Assembly (NCBI RefSeq): GCF_001905385.1
Contig: NZ_LIPF01000004.1
Location: 434,001 to 498,000 of the forward strand
Reading direction: 5' to 3'
DNA: 64,000 nt
Origin: Streptomyces sp. CB02414
Lineage (GTDB): Bacteria > Actinomycetota > Actinomycetes > Streptomycetales > Streptomycetaceae
This document shows, piece by piece, positions 9,345 through 17,125 of the stretch. Positions within the stretch are counted from its first letter, which is position 1. Every line of letters begins with the position of its first letter. Under the pieces are notes generated by a model, which was not told the origin of the DNA, made no database searches, and was given only the letters and a program-made list of their open reading frames with translations. The translations under genes were made by a program, and so were the position numbers.

Positions 9345-10385
9345 TCAGCCGGCCCCGCCGCCGGCCGGGGCGGTGCTGGCGCGTACGACCAGTCTCGGCT
9401 CCACCGAGGCCGGTTCGGGGCCGGCCGCCGGGTCCTCCATGCGCCGGAGCAGGTGACGGAACGCCAGCGCGCCCATGTCCGTGAAGGACTGTGAGACGGT
9501 CGTCAGCGACGGGGAGCAGTACGCGGCCAGGTCGATGTCGTCGACCCCGACGACCGAGACGTCCCGGGGCACCTCGCGGCCCGACTCGTGCAGGGCCCGG
9601 ATGACGCCGAAGGCCATCTCGTCACTGGCGGCGAAGACGGCGGTCACCTCGGGGATCCGGGCCAGGACCAGGCCGTTGCGGTAGCCCGAGGACGGCGTCC
9701 AGTCGCCGGTGAGGACGGGCGGGACGCCGCGGCCCTCGGCCTGCAGCGTCTCCTGCCAGCCCTTGAGCCGGCTCTGCGCGTCCAGCCACGCGTCGGGCCC
9801 CGCCACGTGCCAGACCGTCTCGTGGCCGAGGTCGAGCAGGTGACGTGTGGCCAGCCGGGCCGCCTCCACCTGGTCGACGGCCACCACCTCCGAGGCGGCG
9901 GTGCGGGAACCGTCCACCGTCACGGTCGGCAGCGACCGGGTCAGCTGCTCGATGCGCGGGCTGACGTGGATCAGCGGGATGGCGAGGACGATCCCCTCGA
10001 CGCCCTGGTCCGCGAGCCGGGCCAGCGCCGCCTCGACGACGGAGGTGTCGAGCGACTCGGTGGAGGCCGTGACCACCGACCAGCCGGCCGCGCGGGCCGC
10101 CTGCTCGATGCCGAAGGTCAGGGTGACCCGCGAGTAGAACGTCGTCTGCAGCGTCACCACGCCGATGGTCCGGCTGCGTCCGGAGGAGAGTGCTCCCGCC
10201 GCGCTGTTCTTGCGGTAGCCGAGCTGTTCGACGGCGGCGAGCACCTTGGCGCGGGTCTCCGGACGGACGTTGGGGTGACCGGACAGCGCGCGCGACACGG
10301 TCTGCGCGGAGACCCCCGCCACCCGGGCCACGTCCGTCATACCGGGCGCCCGTCCGGCCGCCCCCGCACCCTTCGCCGTCTCCAT
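9345..10385 (-). CDS. LacI-family transcriptional regulator of the O-glycan genes
   Basis: A 346-residue LacI/GalR repressor. The N-terminal helix-turn-helix is MTDVARVAGVSAQTVSRALS with the hinge-type LGYRKNSAAGALSSGRSRTIGVV. A periplasmic-binding-protein-like sugar domain follows (VVGVDDIDLAAY, FAASDEMAFGVIRALHE). It sits between GH101 (convergent) and GH35 (divergent). An identical 14-bp operator-like site is found before both enzyme genes, so I infer it represses both and is relieved by a galactose or GalNAc-type sugar. ATG 10385 is preceded by GAGAGGA. Confidence 0.9.
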   Translation of the reverse strand: METAKGAGAAGRAPGMTDVARVAGVSAQTVSRALSGHPNVRPETRAKVLAAVEQLGYRKNSAAGALSSGRSRTIGVVTLQTTFYSRVTLTFGIEQAARAAGWSVVTASTESLDTSVVEAALARLADQGVEGIVLAIPLIHVSPRIEQLTRSLPTVTVDGSRTAASEVVAVDQVEAARLATRHLLDLGHETVWHVAGPDAWLDAQSRLKGWQETLQAEGRGVPPVLTGDWTPSSGYRNGLVLARIPEVTAVFAASDEMAFGVIRALHESGREVPRDVSVVGVDDIDLAAYCSPSLTTVSQSFTDMGALAFRHLLRRMEDPAAGPEPASVEPRLVVRASTAPAGGGAG

Positions 10386-10401
10386 GGGGTCCTCTCTCGC
10401 G

Positions 10402-10410
10402 TAAGCGCTC
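10402..10410. promoter_or_regulatory. AGCGCT-core element upstream of lacI
   Basis: TAAGCGCTC contains the AGCGCT core common in streptomycete LacI-type operators (compare CebR). It lies 17 bases upstream of the lacI start and could be an autoregulatory half-operator. The evidence is weak. Confidence 0.3.
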
Positions 10411-10452
10411 CGGATGATACCGGGCGGGTCCGGACCACGGGCGATGCGACAT

Positions 10453-10466
10453 TGGCATCGATAACA
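10453..10466 (-). promoter_or_regulatory. LacI-type operator in the lacI / GH35 intergenic region
   Basis: Read on the minus strand this is TGTTATCGATGCCA, identical to 4991-5004 in front of GH101. It lies 67 bases upstream of lacI and 86 bases upstream of the GH35 start, so it could control both. Confidence 0.7.
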
Positions 10467-10552
10467 TTCTGTGCCATAGTTCCGGCCATGGAGAGGGAGC
10501 CGCGCGGCCCCACCCGTGCACTCACCAGCCCACGCAGTCATGAGGAGGAGCC

Positions 10553-12370
10553 GTGCCCGCCCTGCTGACCCGTCCGGACGGCCGTCTGCTGCGCGCCGGA
10601 CGGCCGCACCGAGTCCTGGCCGGTTCGCTGCACTACTTCCGGGTGCACCCGCGCCAGTGGGCCGACCGCCTGGCGCGTCTCGCGGCGATGGGCCTGAACA
10701 CGGTGGACACCTACATCGCCTGGAACTTCCACGAGCGGCGGCCGGGCGAGCACCGCTTCGACGGCTGGCGGGACGTCGAGCGCTTCGCGGCCCTCGCCTC
10801 GGACGCCGGACTCGACGTGATCTTGCGCCCCGGGCCCTACATCTGCGCCGAGTGGGACAACGGCGGCCTGCCCGCCTGGCTCACCGACCGGCCCGGCATG
10901 CGCCTGCGTTCCTCGTACACCCCCTACCTGGACGAGGTCGCCCGCTGGTTCGACGTCCTCGTGCCCCGGATCGCCGGCCTCCAGGCCGCCCACGGCGGAC
11001 CCGTCGTCGCCGTCCAGGTGGAGAACGAGTACGGCAGCTACGGCGACGACCACACCTACGTCCGGTGGGTGCACGACGCCCTGACCGCGCGGGGCATCAC
11101 CGAGCTGTGCTACACCGCCGACGGTCCGACCGAGCTGATGCAGGACGGTGGCTCCCTCCCCGGTGTGCTGGCGGCGGCCACGTTCGGCTCGCGCGCCGCC
11201 GAGGCCGCCCGGCTGCTGCGCTCGCGCCGCAGCGGGGAGCCGTTCGTGTGCGCGGAGTTCTGGAACGGCTGGTTCGACCACTGGGGCGAGAAGCACCACA
11301 CCCGGTCGTCCGAGAGCGCGGTGGCCACTCTGTCCGAGATCCTCGCCGAGGGCGGCTCCGTCAGCCTCTACCCCGCGCACGGCGGCACCAACTTCGGCCT
11401 GTGGGCGGGAGCCAACCACGCGGACGGTGCCATCCAGCCCACGGTCACCAGCTACGACTCCGACGCGCCGATCGCCGAGCACGGCGCCCTGACCGACAAG
11501 TTCCACCGGATGCGCGAACTGCTGCTGACCGCGACCGGCCGCCCGCCCCGGCCGCTGCCCGAACCGCCCGCGCTCCTGCCCGCCCGCACCCTGCCCGTCA
11601 CCCCGGGCGCGCCCCTGCTCCCGGCGCTCGAAGCCGTCGGCGAGGCCGTGCACTCGTCCGACCCGCTCAGCTTCGGGGAGCTGGGTCTGTCCGGCGGTCT
11701 CGTCCTCTACCGGGCGCACCCCGTGCTGCCGCACGGCCGGGTCGAGCTGGGCGTGTCCGGGCTGCACGACCGGGCGCAGGTCTTCGTCGACGGCGAGCCC
11801 GCCGGAATCCTCGACCGCGAGACGGGCACCCTCGCACTCGACGGGGCGGGCCGGGCGGTCCGCCTCGAACTCCTGGTCGAGAACCAGGGCCGCATCAACT
11901 ACGGCCCGCTCCTCGGACAGGGCAAGGGCATCCTCGGCGGGGTCCGGATCGACCGCCGGCTGGTGCACCGCTGGACCATGCGCCCGCTGTCCCTCGACGA
12001 ATGGACCGCCGACGACCTCGGCCGGGCCACCGCCGCGCCGGAACGCTCCGCGACCGCGCCGACGGCGGACCCGGGCGTGCCGGGCCGCCGGGCGGGGTTC
12101 GCCACGGCCGCCTTCACCGCCGACGGAGCGGCCGACGCCTTCCTCGCCCTCCCCGGCTTCCGCAAGGGTTTCGTCTGGATCAACGGCTTCCTGCTCGGCC
12201 GCTACTGGAACACGGGACCGCAGGTCACTCTCTACCTGCCCGCCCCCCTCACCACCGCCGGCGACAACACCCTCACCGTCCTCGAACTGGAACGGGCGGG
12301 CGACCGCGTGGAACTGCGCGAGCGCCCCGAACTCGGCCCGCCGCAGGAGTACGTCGAGATCTTCGACTGA
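10553..12370 (+). CDS. GH35 beta-galactosidase
   Basis: A 605-residue protein without a signal peptide. The N-terminal TIM barrel carries GSLHYFRVHP, NTVDTYIAWNFHE and RPGPYICAEWDNGGLPAWL. The acid/base is Glu159 in VENEYG and the nucleophile Glu235 in CAEFWNGWFDHWG. The C-terminal third holds the usual jelly-roll domains (FRKGFVWINGFLLGRYWN). GH35 enzymes remove terminal beta-galactose. Given the neighbouring GH101, the likely substrate is imported Gal-beta1,3-GalNAc. The start is GTG 10553 with a strong GAGGAGGAG just upstream. It is divergent from lacI with a shared operator. Confidence 0.92.
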   Translation: MPALLTRPDGRLLRAGRPHRVLAGSLHYFRVHPRQWADRLARLAAMGLNTVDTYIAWNFHERRPGEHRFDGWRDVERFAALASDAGLDVILRPGPYICAEWDNGGLPAWLTDRPGMRLRSSYTPYLDEVARWFDVLVPRIAGLQAAHGGPVVAVQVENEYGSYGDDHTYVRWVHDALTARGITELCYTADGPTELMQDGGSLPGVLAAATFGSRAAEAARLLRSRRSGEPFVCAEFWNGWFDHWGEKHHTRSSESAVATLSEILAEGGSVSLYPAHGGTNFGLWAGANHADGAIQPTVTSYDSDAPIAEHGALTDKFHRMRELLLTATGRPPRPLPEPPALLPARTLPVTPGAPLLPALEAVGEAVHSSDPLSFGELGLSGGLVLYRAHPVLPHGRVELGVSGLHDRAQVFVDGEPAGILDRETGTLALDGAGRAVRLELLVENQGRINYGPLLGQGKGILGGVRIDRRLVHRWTMRPLSLDEWTADDLGRATAAPERSATAPTADPGVPGRRAGFATAAFTADGAADAFLALPGFRKGFVWINGFLLGRYWNTGPQVTLYLPAPLTTAGDNTLTVLELERAGDRVELRERPELGPPQEYVEIFD

Positions 12371-12373
12371 ACC

Positions 12374-12389
12374 CCCGGCCCCGGCCGGG
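12374..12389 (+). terminator. GC-rich hairpin after GH35
   Basis: CCCGGCC (12374-12380) and GGCCGGG (12383-12389) lie just behind the GH35 stop. The loop is very short and there is no T-tract, so this is only a possible terminator. Confidence 0.3.
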
Positions 12390-12541
12390 CCCGCTCGGTG
12401 TGCCCGCGTCGCCGGCAGGTGGGAGACTTGCCGTGTTCGGGGCACAGGGAGGTGCCCTCCGGCGAAGGACGGGCGGACGGATCATGCGGGGAGAGCAACC
12501 CGTCGCAGCCGCCCGGTCCGTGCGCGATCCCGGAGCGGCCG

Positions 12542-13372
12542 ATGTTCCGCAAGCGTCCGGCACCTGACGGCGAAGAGCTCCTGGACCGTCTCGCCACGCT
12601 GACCACACGGGCGCGGGAGCTCGCCGAGCTGCGGCGCTCCCAGGTGGAACTCGCCATCGCCCTGCAACGCGACATGCTTCCCGCGGACCTGCCCGTGGTC
12701 CCCGGCTTCCACCTCGCCGCCCGGTACGCGCCCGCCTACGCCGGGCTCAACGTGGGCGGCGACTGGTACGACGCCTTCATGCTCCCCGACGGCAGGTTCG
12801 GCCTCTCCGTCGGCGACGTGCAGGGCCACGCCATCGACGCGGCGGCGTTCATGGGCCAGGTCCGGGCCGGTCTGCGCGCCCTGGCCTCCGTCACGGGCGA
12901 ACCCGGCGACCTCCTCGCCCGCACCAACGACCTCGTCCTCTCCCTGGGCAAGGACCTCTTCGCCACCTGCACCTTCATGCGGTTCGACCCCGCCACCGGG
13001 GTCATGGAGAGCGCCCGGGCCGGCCACATCCCCTGCGTCTGGGCCACGGCGGACGGGCGGGCGGGGGTGTCCGACGACGAAGGGGGACCGCCGCTGGGTG
13101 TGGTGAGTGGTGTCGAGTACCCGGTGACCCGGTACCGGCTCGCCCTGGGCGGAGTGTTCGTGCTTCTCACCGACGGGGTGGTCGAGGGACCCGCGCTGAA
13201 CGTCGACGAAGGCCTCGAGAGGGTCGTCCGGCTGGCGGGCATCGCGGCCGTCGCCGGCATGGACGCCCCCGCGCTCGCGGCGGCCGTGCTGAAGAACGCC
13301 GAGCTGGTCGGCCACGACGACGACGCGGCCGTCCTGGTCGTGGGCCACGACGCGCGCGCCGTTACCCCATAG
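12542..13372 (+). CDS. PP2C-family (SpoIIE/RsbU-type) serine phosphatase
   Basis: A 276-residue protein. The first ~45 residues are predicted helical coiled coil (LATLTTRARELAELRRSQVE...LQRDMLP). A PP2C_2 phosphatase domain follows, with metal-binding motifs GGDWYDAF, VGDVQGHAIDAA and DDDAAVLVV, and VLLTDGVVEG between. RsbU/SpoIIE phosphatases dephosphorylate anti-anti-sigma factors in partner-switching pathways; streptomycetes carry many. There is no sensor domain here, but the next gene encodes a MASE1 membrane sensor. ATG 12542 has GGAG 8 bases upstream. Confidence 0.85.
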   Translation: MFRKRPAPDGEELLDRLATLTTRARELAELRRSQVELAIALQRDMLPADLPVVPGFHLAARYAPAYAGLNVGGDWYDAFMLPDGRFGLSVGDVQGHAIDAAAFMGQVRAGLRALASVTGEPGDLLARTNDLVLSLGKDLFATCTFMRFDPATGVMESARAGHIPCVWATADGRAGVSDDEGGPPLGVVSGVEYPVTRYRLALGGVFVLLTDGVVEGPALNVDEGLERVVRLAGIAAVAGMDAPALAAAVLKNAELVGHDDDAAVLVVGHDARAVTP

Positions 13373-13424
13373 GGCGGCGTACGGGGTGCCTTCCGCCTCG
13401 CCGAGGTGGCGCGGGCGGTGTCTG

Positions 13425-14432
13425 ATGGCTGCTGTGGTGGGTATTCGCGCGTGGCCCCGGCCGGTCGTCCTCGCTCTCGGGACGCTGCTCGTCGCCGCCT
13501 GCTACTACGCGGCGGGACGGCTCGGGCTCATGCAGCAGCTGGTGGCGGAGGGCGCCGTGGTCACCCCCATCTGGCCGCCCACCGGACTGGCGGTGACCTG
13601 TCTGCTGCTGTTCGGCCCGGCGTGCGTGCCGGGCATCGCCATCGGCGCCCTGCTGGTCGTCGCCTCCATCACCCCTCCGGGGCCGGCCGCCATCGGTGTG
13701 GTGGCCGGGAACACGGCCGCCCCGGTCTGCGCCTACCTGATGCTGCGCGCCGTGGGCTTCCGCACGGACCTGGCCCGCATCCGCGACGGTGTGGCACTCG
13801 TCTTTCTCGGGGCGCTGGCCGCCATGCTGATCAGCTCGGGAGCGGGCGTCGCCATGCTTGCCGCCGGGGGCAAGCTGCCCGCCGGCGACGTCTGGTTCGT
13901 GTGGCTGGCCTGGTGGGTGGGGGACGCCATGGGCGTCGTCCTCGTCACCCCGCTGCTGCTCCTGCTCCGCCGCGGTCGCCGGGCGCCCCCGCGCGGCCGG
14001 TGGGCGGAGGCGGCGGTGCTCGTCGTGGCCGCGGGCGCGGTGGTGCCGCTGGCCGCCTACAGCCGGGTCAGCATGCTGTTCCTGGTGTATCCGCTGCTGA
14101 TCTGGGCCGCGCTCCGCTTCCAGCTGGCCGGGAGCATGCCGTGTGCCCTCTTCGCCTCCGTCGTGACGACCGTCGCGGCCGGTGACGACGCGGGCTCCTT
14201 CGGGCGGCTGACCGACGTCGAGGTGATGGTGAAGCTGCAGGCGTTCAACGGCACCATGGCCCTCACCGCGCTGCTGCTCTCCGCCGTCATCAGCGAGCAG
14301 CTCCACACCCGGCGCTCGGTGGAGCGGGCCTGCCAGGAACTGGTCGAGGCGCTGCAGCACCTGAGCGCCGGGACGCCTCCGGGCCCGCCCCGGCACACCG
14401 GGGGAGGCCCGACCGGGGCGTCGGGAGAGTAG
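13425..14432 (+). CDS. MASE1-domain integral membrane protein without output domain
   Basis: A 335-residue protein, nearly all membrane-spanning (about eight to ten hydrophobic segments), matching the MASE1 sensory domain. It has the PIWPPTGLAVTCLLL and WWVGDAMGVVLVTPLLLL signatures. MASE1 is usually the N-terminal sensor of histidine kinases or GGDEF proteins, but only a short cytoplasmic tail (SEQLHTRRSVERACQELVEAL) follows here. Its start lies 52 bases after the PP2C phosphatase stop, so I infer the two act together as a split sensor and phosphatase. ATG 13425 (GAGGTGG upstream) is preferred over GTG 13386. Confidence 0.8.
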   Translation: MAAVVGIRAWPRPVVLALGTLLVAACYYAAGRLGLMQQLVAEGAVVTPIWPPTGLAVTCLLLFGPACVPGIAIGALLVVASITPPGPAAIGVVAGNTAAPVCAYLMLRAVGFRTDLARIRDGVALVFLGALAAMLISSGAGVAMLAAGGKLPAGDVWFVWLAWWVGDAMGVVLVTPLLLLLRRGRRAPPRGRWAEAAVLVVAAGAVVPLAAYSRVSMLFLVYPLLIWAALRFQLAGSMPCALFASVVTTVAAGDDAGSFGRLTDVEVMVKLQAFNGTMALTALLLSAVISEQLHTRRSVERACQELVEALQHLSAGTPPGPPRHTGGGPTGASGE

Positions 14433-14439
14433 GGAGCAG

Positions 14440-14471
14440 ACGCCCGGGGGCGGGCACCCGTCCCGGGGCGT
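14440..14471 (+). terminator. Strong GC hairpin after the MASE1 gene
   Basis: A roughly 15-bp stem with one mismatch and one G-U pair starts with ACGCCCGGGG and ends with CCCGGGGCGT. It lies seven bases behind the stop codon. It probably terminates the phosphatase-MASE1 transcript. Confidence 0.5.
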
Positions 14472-14592
14472 TGCGCCATGTGACGCAGATCGCATGGAAA
14501 ATTCAGGACGCCGGGAATCGGCCAGTGCTGCGATAACCGGATATCGGACGGCCCCTGCCCGACTGTCGAGATCAGTGGCCGCAGCCGCTCAT

Positions 14593-14613
14593 CAATCTTT
14601 GAACTAAAGGTTG
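14593..14613. promoter_or_regulatory. MarR-like imperfect palindrome upstream of the APC permease
   Basis: CAATCTTT (14593-14600), GAACT, then AAAGGTTG (14606-14613) form a 21-bp dyad with one mismatch, AT-rich against its surroundings. It would overlap the translation signals of the upstream ATG at 14615. This favours the ATG at 14714 as the true start and suggests a repressor site. No matching regulator gene is adjacent. Confidence 0.4.
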
Positions 14614-14713
14614 AATGCCGATCATGGCCCGGAAAACCATGGTGAAACGTACCGGCGGGGGAGTGGCGCCAAGAACCGGAACCACGGAAACCGCAGGATT
14701 TAACGTCTCGTTC

Positions 14714-16273
14714 ATGACTCAGCTGGACGTAAGGCCCGGGGCCGACGACACGGGCGACGGAGCCGCCGCCGACGGCATGCGGGCCAAGGGCCTCAGTGGC
14801 AACTCCGTGGGACTGCTGGGCAGCGCCGTCATCGGTGTCTCCACCGTGGCCCCCGTGTACTGCCTCACCTCCACCCTCGGCTCCACCGCCGGTGAGGTCG
14901 GCGTGCAGATGCCGGCCGTGTTCCTCGCCGGGTTCCTGCCGATGCTGCTCGTCGCCTTCGCCTACCGCGAGCTGAACCGGGCCATGCCCGACTGCGGCAC
15001 CTCCTTCACCTGGACGGTGAAGGCCTTCGGCCCGCGGGTGGGCTGGATGTGCGGCTGGGGCCTGGTCATCGCCACGATCATCGTGCTGTCGAACCTGGCC
15101 GGGGTCGCCACCTCGTACTTCTGGCTGCTCGCCGGCGAGGTCACCGGAAGCGAGTCGGTGGCGGCGCTCGACGACAACAAGGCCGTGCACATCGTGACCT
15201 GTCTGGCGCTCATCGCGATCGCCACCGTGATCAGCTACCGCGGCATGACGGCGACCAAGGGCCTGCAGTACACACTGGTCGCCCTGCAGCTGCTGGTGCT
15301 GGCCGTGTTCGTCGCCATGGCCTTCAGCAAGGCGGGCGACGCCGAGTTCGCCACCTCGGCCGAGTTCTCCTGGTCCTGGCTGAACCCCTTCGCCGTCCAG
15401 TCCTTCGCCGCCTTCACGGCCGGGCTCTCGCTGTCGATCTTCATGTACTGGGGATGGGACGCCTGCCTGACGGCCAACGAGGAGACCAGCGGCAGCAGCC
15501 GTACGCCGGGCCGCGCGGCGCTGGTCGCCATGGTCGTCCTGGTCGGCTCCTACCTGGCCACCGGAGTCGCCGCGCAGATGGTCGTGGGCTCCGGCGACCA
15601 GGGCCTCGGACTGGCCAACCCCGAGACCTCGGACAACGTCTTCGCCGCGCTCGCCGGCCCCGTCATGGGACCGGCCCTGGGCGTCCTGCTGTTCGTCGCG
15701 GTACTGGCGTCGGCCGCGGCCAGTCTGCAGACGACCTTCATCCCGGTGGCCCGTACGGTGCTCGCCATGTCGGCGTACGAGGCGCTGCCCGCCTCCTACG
15801 CCGACGTGCACCCCCGCTTCCGCACGCCGGGCCGGGCCACGGTGACCGCCGGTGTCGCCACCGGCGTCTTCTACACGGTGATGACCCTGGTCAGCGAGCA
15901 CGTCCTGGTCGACACCATCTACGCGCTCGGCCTGATGATCTGCTTCTACTACGCCCTGACGGCCTTCGCCTGCGCCTGGTACTTCCGCGCCGACCTCCTG
16001 CGGTCCGGCCGTGACCTGCTGTTCAAGGGGATCTGCCCGGTGCTCGGCGGGGTGCTGCTCGCGGCCGTCTTCACCAAGACCCTCGTCGACATGTGGGACC
16101 CCGCCTACGGCAGCGGATCGTCCGTCCTCGGCGTCGGCTCGGTCTTCGTCATCGGCGTGGGCCTGCTCCTGCTCGGCGTGGTCATCATGACGGTGATGAG
16201 CCGGCGCAGCCCCGCCTTCTTCCGCGGCGAGGTGCTCACGAGGTCGACACCCGCACTGATCGCTGAGGACTAG
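14714..16273 (+). CDS. APC-family amino acid permease
   Basis: A 519-residue transporter with about 12 transmembrane helices. The N-terminal signature is LSGNSVGLLGSAVIGVSTVAPVYCLTST, as in the APC superfamily, with the conserved NRAMPDCGTSFTWTVKAFGP region after helix 2. Further helices include FMYWGWDACLTANEE and LQTTFIPVARTVLAMS. It probably imports an amino acid or amine by proton symport; the substrate cannot be read from sequence. ATG 14714 opens a typical short cytoplasmic N-terminus. An in-frame ATG at 14615 with AAAGG upstream would add 33 residues. The stop TAG touches the iron box of the next gene. Confidence 0.88.
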   Translation: MTQLDVRPGADDTGDGAAADGMRAKGLSGNSVGLLGSAVIGVSTVAPVYCLTSTLGSTAGEVGVQMPAVFLAGFLPMLLVAFAYRELNRAMPDCGTSFTWTVKAFGPRVGWMCGWGLVIATIIVLSNLAGVATSYFWLLAGEVTGSESVAALDDNKAVHIVTCLALIAIATVISYRGMTATKGLQYTLVALQLLVLAVFVAMAFSKAGDAEFATSAEFSWSWLNPFAVQSFAAFTAGLSLSIFMYWGWDACLTANEETSGSSRTPGRAALVAMVVLVGSYLATGVAAQMVVGSGDQGLGLANPETSDNVFAALAGPVMGPALGVLLFVAVLASAAASLQTTFIPVARTVLAMSAYEALPASYADVHPRFRTPGRATVTAGVATGVFYTVMTLVSEHVLVDTIYALGLMICFYYALTAFACAWYFRADLLRSGRDLLFKGICPVLGGVLLAAVFTKTLVDMWDPAYGSGSSVLGVGSVFVIGVGLLLLGVVIMTVMSRRSPAFFRGEVLTRSTPALIAED

Positions 16274-16292
16274 TTAGCTTAGGCTAGCCTTC
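16274..16292 (+). promoter_or_regulatory. Iron box (DmdR/IdeR-type) with an embedded -10 element
   Basis: TTAGCTTAGGCTAGCCTTC matches the 19-bp DtxR/IdeR/DmdR consensus TTAGGTTAGGCTAACCTAA at 15 positions. TAGCCT (16285-16290), a TANNNT-type -10, lies inside it and ends six bases before the ATG at 16297. Binding of the Fe(II) repressor would therefore block RNA polymerase directly. Confidence 0.8.
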
Positions 16293-16296
16293 TCTC

Positions 16297-17118
16297 ATGG
16301 CGAAGGTCCGGCGGCTGGTGCCGCAGAATCCCAGGATGTTCCGTGCCCGCGTAGTGCGCACCGAGCGCGTCTCCCCGTCGATGCACCGGGTGACCGTCAA
16401 CGGAGCGGACCTCGGCGAGTTCCCGTGGCTGGGCTACGACCACTGGTTCCGCCTGTTCCTCCAACTGCCCCACCAGCGCCGCCTGCGGCTGCCGGAGTTC
16501 TCGGGTACCCGGTGGTGGCAGCCGTACCTGGAGATCCCCGAGGAAGAGCGGCCGCACTGCGCCAACTACTCCGTGGCCGACTTCCGCCGGGAGACGGCGG
16601 AGATGGACATCGACTTCGTGGTGCACCGCGACGCCACCGGCGCCGTCGAGGGCAGGGCGGCCGTCTGGGCCTGCGCGGCCCGCCCCGGTGACGCCCTCGC
16701 CGTCCTCGACCAGGGCGTCCTGTTCGACCGCCCGCGCGACGCCTCGGAGGTCGTCGTCGTGGCCGACGAGACGGGTCTGCCCGCCACCGCGTCGATCCTG
16801 CGCTCACTGCCGCGGGACACCGTGGGACGGCTCATCCAGGAAGTGCCCACCGACAGCGACAGGCGTCCCCTCGATGCCCCGGCCGGAGTCACCGTCACCT
16901 GGGTCGTGCGCCGCGACGGTGCCGCCGTGCCCGGCGCGGCGGCACTCGACGAGGTACGGCGGATCGGCTCCGTCAGCCCGGCGGGATACGCCTTCGTCGT
17001 CGGCGAGTCGGCCCTGGCCACCGAGGGACGCAAGCACTTGCACCGCCTCGGCCTGCCCAAGGACCGCATCACCTTCTCGGGCTTCTGGCGGCACGAGACG
17101 TCGGCGCGGGCCGCCTGA
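16297..17118 (+). CDS. Siderophore-interacting protein (ViuB/FAD-binding ferric-siderophore reductase)
   Basis: A 273-residue SIP-family flavoprotein. The FAD domain has MHRVTVNGADLGEF and the CANYSV...MDIDFVVHRD segment. The NAD(P)H-binding domain has VVADETGLPATASIL and GYAFVVGESALATEGRKHL, and the family's C-terminal aromatic motif is FSGFWRH. SIPs reduce Fe(III)-siderophores in the cytoplasm to release iron. The iron box ends four bases before the start and leaves no room for a Shine-Dalgarno sequence, so the mRNA is probably leaderless. The gene should be induced by iron starvation. It is convergent with the ferredoxin-reductase gene, seven bases away. Confidence 0.9.
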   Translation: MAKVRRLVPQNPRMFRARVVRTERVSPSMHRVTVNGADLGEFPWLGYDHWFRLFLQLPHQRRLRLPEFSGTRWWQPYLEIPEEERPHCANYSVADFRRETAEMDIDFVVHRDATGAVEGRAAVWACAARPGDALAVLDQGVLFDRPRDASEVVVVADETGLPATASILRSLPRDTVGRLIQEVPTDSDRRPLDAPAGVTVTWVVRRDGAAVPGAAALDEVRRIGSVSPAGYAFVVGESALATEGRKHLHRLGLPKDRITFSGFWRHETSARAA

Positions 17119-17125
17119 GACGGAC

